A DNA stretch of 64,000 nucleotides, from contig NC_085861.1 in assembly GCF_034702125.1 (NCBI RefSeq), positions 53,877,322 to 53,941,321 on the forward strand. Reading direction: 5' to 3'. How positions within the stretch are numbered: the stretch's first letter is position 1; each line of letters begins with the position of its first letter. Positions 63,351 to 64,000 of this stretch are shown piece after piece. The DNA comes from Engraulis encrasicolus (Eukaryota > Chordata > Actinopteri > Clupeiformes > Engraulidae). The position numbers and the translations under genes are program-made. Under the pieces are notes generated by a model. It ran no database searches, was not told where the DNA came from, and saw nothing but the letters and a program-made list of their open reading frames with translations.

Positions 63351-64000
63351 GTTTAAGGGCGTAACGCCAAAAAAAAAAAAAGTTTTTCCAATTCCTGAAA
63401 AAATGTATTTAAAAAATTGGAAAAAAAATAGAAAAAATAAAGCACTTAGTGGTCCGTGGAATTTCACCTAATTTTTGCCATTTTTGAGAAAATGTGTCCT
63501 GCATCAACACATTGCATAGGCATGTCACACCGCAGGAAAATGAAGTCGCACCACAGGAAATTCACTGCATTATGGCCATTTTAATCCTTTTGTATACACG
63601 AGTGACATCTGAGCTCATGCTAACTTGATAATGATATTGTGTTTAATCTTAATATGTGTTTTCATTTATAAAAAACTTTTTTTCCTTCTATAAGAGCAGT
63701 CATACCACAGGACACCATAAATATAAGCATTGCGTGACAGAAACATTGCAATATGAAGACATATTAAGAGGCTAATGGTCACCCAAGGAGGTCTGGTCAC
63801 CTTAAGCTTCCACAGCACTCTCCAATAACTGAGGTACTGACTGGTTAGGAGCCAGTCTTTAAGACCCTTGTAGTTGGCCTTGCAGCTGCCCGTTCACAAA
63901 CATTGACATACATGTCACCCCACAGGACGCAATTTGTGTTACGAAATTGAACTTGTAGTTAATATTACTGTCTTGAGTTTTTTTCACATTCACATATCTT
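63351..64000. other. intergenic DNA without recognised feature
   Basis: AT-rich sequence to the window end. Short related words (CACACCGCAGGA, CACCACAGGAAA, CATACCACAGGACACC) recur at 63528, 63549 and 63700, perhaps an old repeat. No gene. Confidence 0.45.

Overview
This window is nuclear DNA of a vertebrate, almost certainly a ray-finned fish. It holds split genes with GT-AG introns, very dense (AC)n, (AG)n and tetranucleotide microsatellites, tRNA-derived SINEs with teleost-type tails, many short hAT, PIF/Harbinger and TTAA-type DNA elements, and a Gmr1-type Ty3/gypsy retrotransposon known from fish and other deuterostomes. The species cannot be fixed from the sequence alone.

Region 1 (236-26240, minus strand) is one host gene, lpcat1 (lysophosphatidylcholine acyltransferase 1). 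I placed twelve exons by splice sites and continuous reading phase. They encode 417 residues: N-terminus, membrane segment, PlsC acyltransferase domain with HX4D (His128, Asp133) and PEGT (200-203) motifs, linker, and the first EF-hand-like loop. The C-terminal exons lie beyond the left edge. Introns are filled with mobile elements and microsatellites. One 2.1-kb hAT element sits 19 nt from the exon 9 donor. Intron 3 holds a decayed copy of the end of exon 3. Several splice sites abut (CA)n or (TG)n tracts.

Region 2 (26241-31110) is the upstream flank of lpcat1. It has a candidate promoter/5'UTR, a purine-rich tract of about 1.2 kb, microsatellites and SINE pieces.

Region 3 (31112-50070) is a complex tandem array. 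About twenty units of roughly 0.5-0.9 kb each carry an (AC)n tract. Seven units also carry a 245-265 bp Harbinger-like MITE inserted at TTA; other units keep the empty site. Blocks of units are duplicated again with an offset near 5.65 kb. One unit is split by a 5.2-kb element with inverted arms of about 0.9 kb, which itself contains nested MITEs.

Region 4 (50071-51318) holds two more inverted-repeat MITEs and a SINE piece. Region 5 (51319-54581, minus strand) is a 5'-truncated LTR retrotransposon. Its intact 677-codon ORF has the integrase C-terminus before reverse transcriptase and RNase H, followed at once by a polypurine tract and a 1242-bp 3' LTR.

Region 6 (54582-64000) has no recognisable host gene. 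It holds microsatellites, several palindromic or inverted-repeat elements, and a dead LINE reverse transcriptase (about 62585-63350). Apart from lpcat1 and the retrotransposon ORF, nearly all long open frames in the window are low-complexity readings of microsatellites. I found no RNA gene, CRISPR array or prokaryote-type operon.
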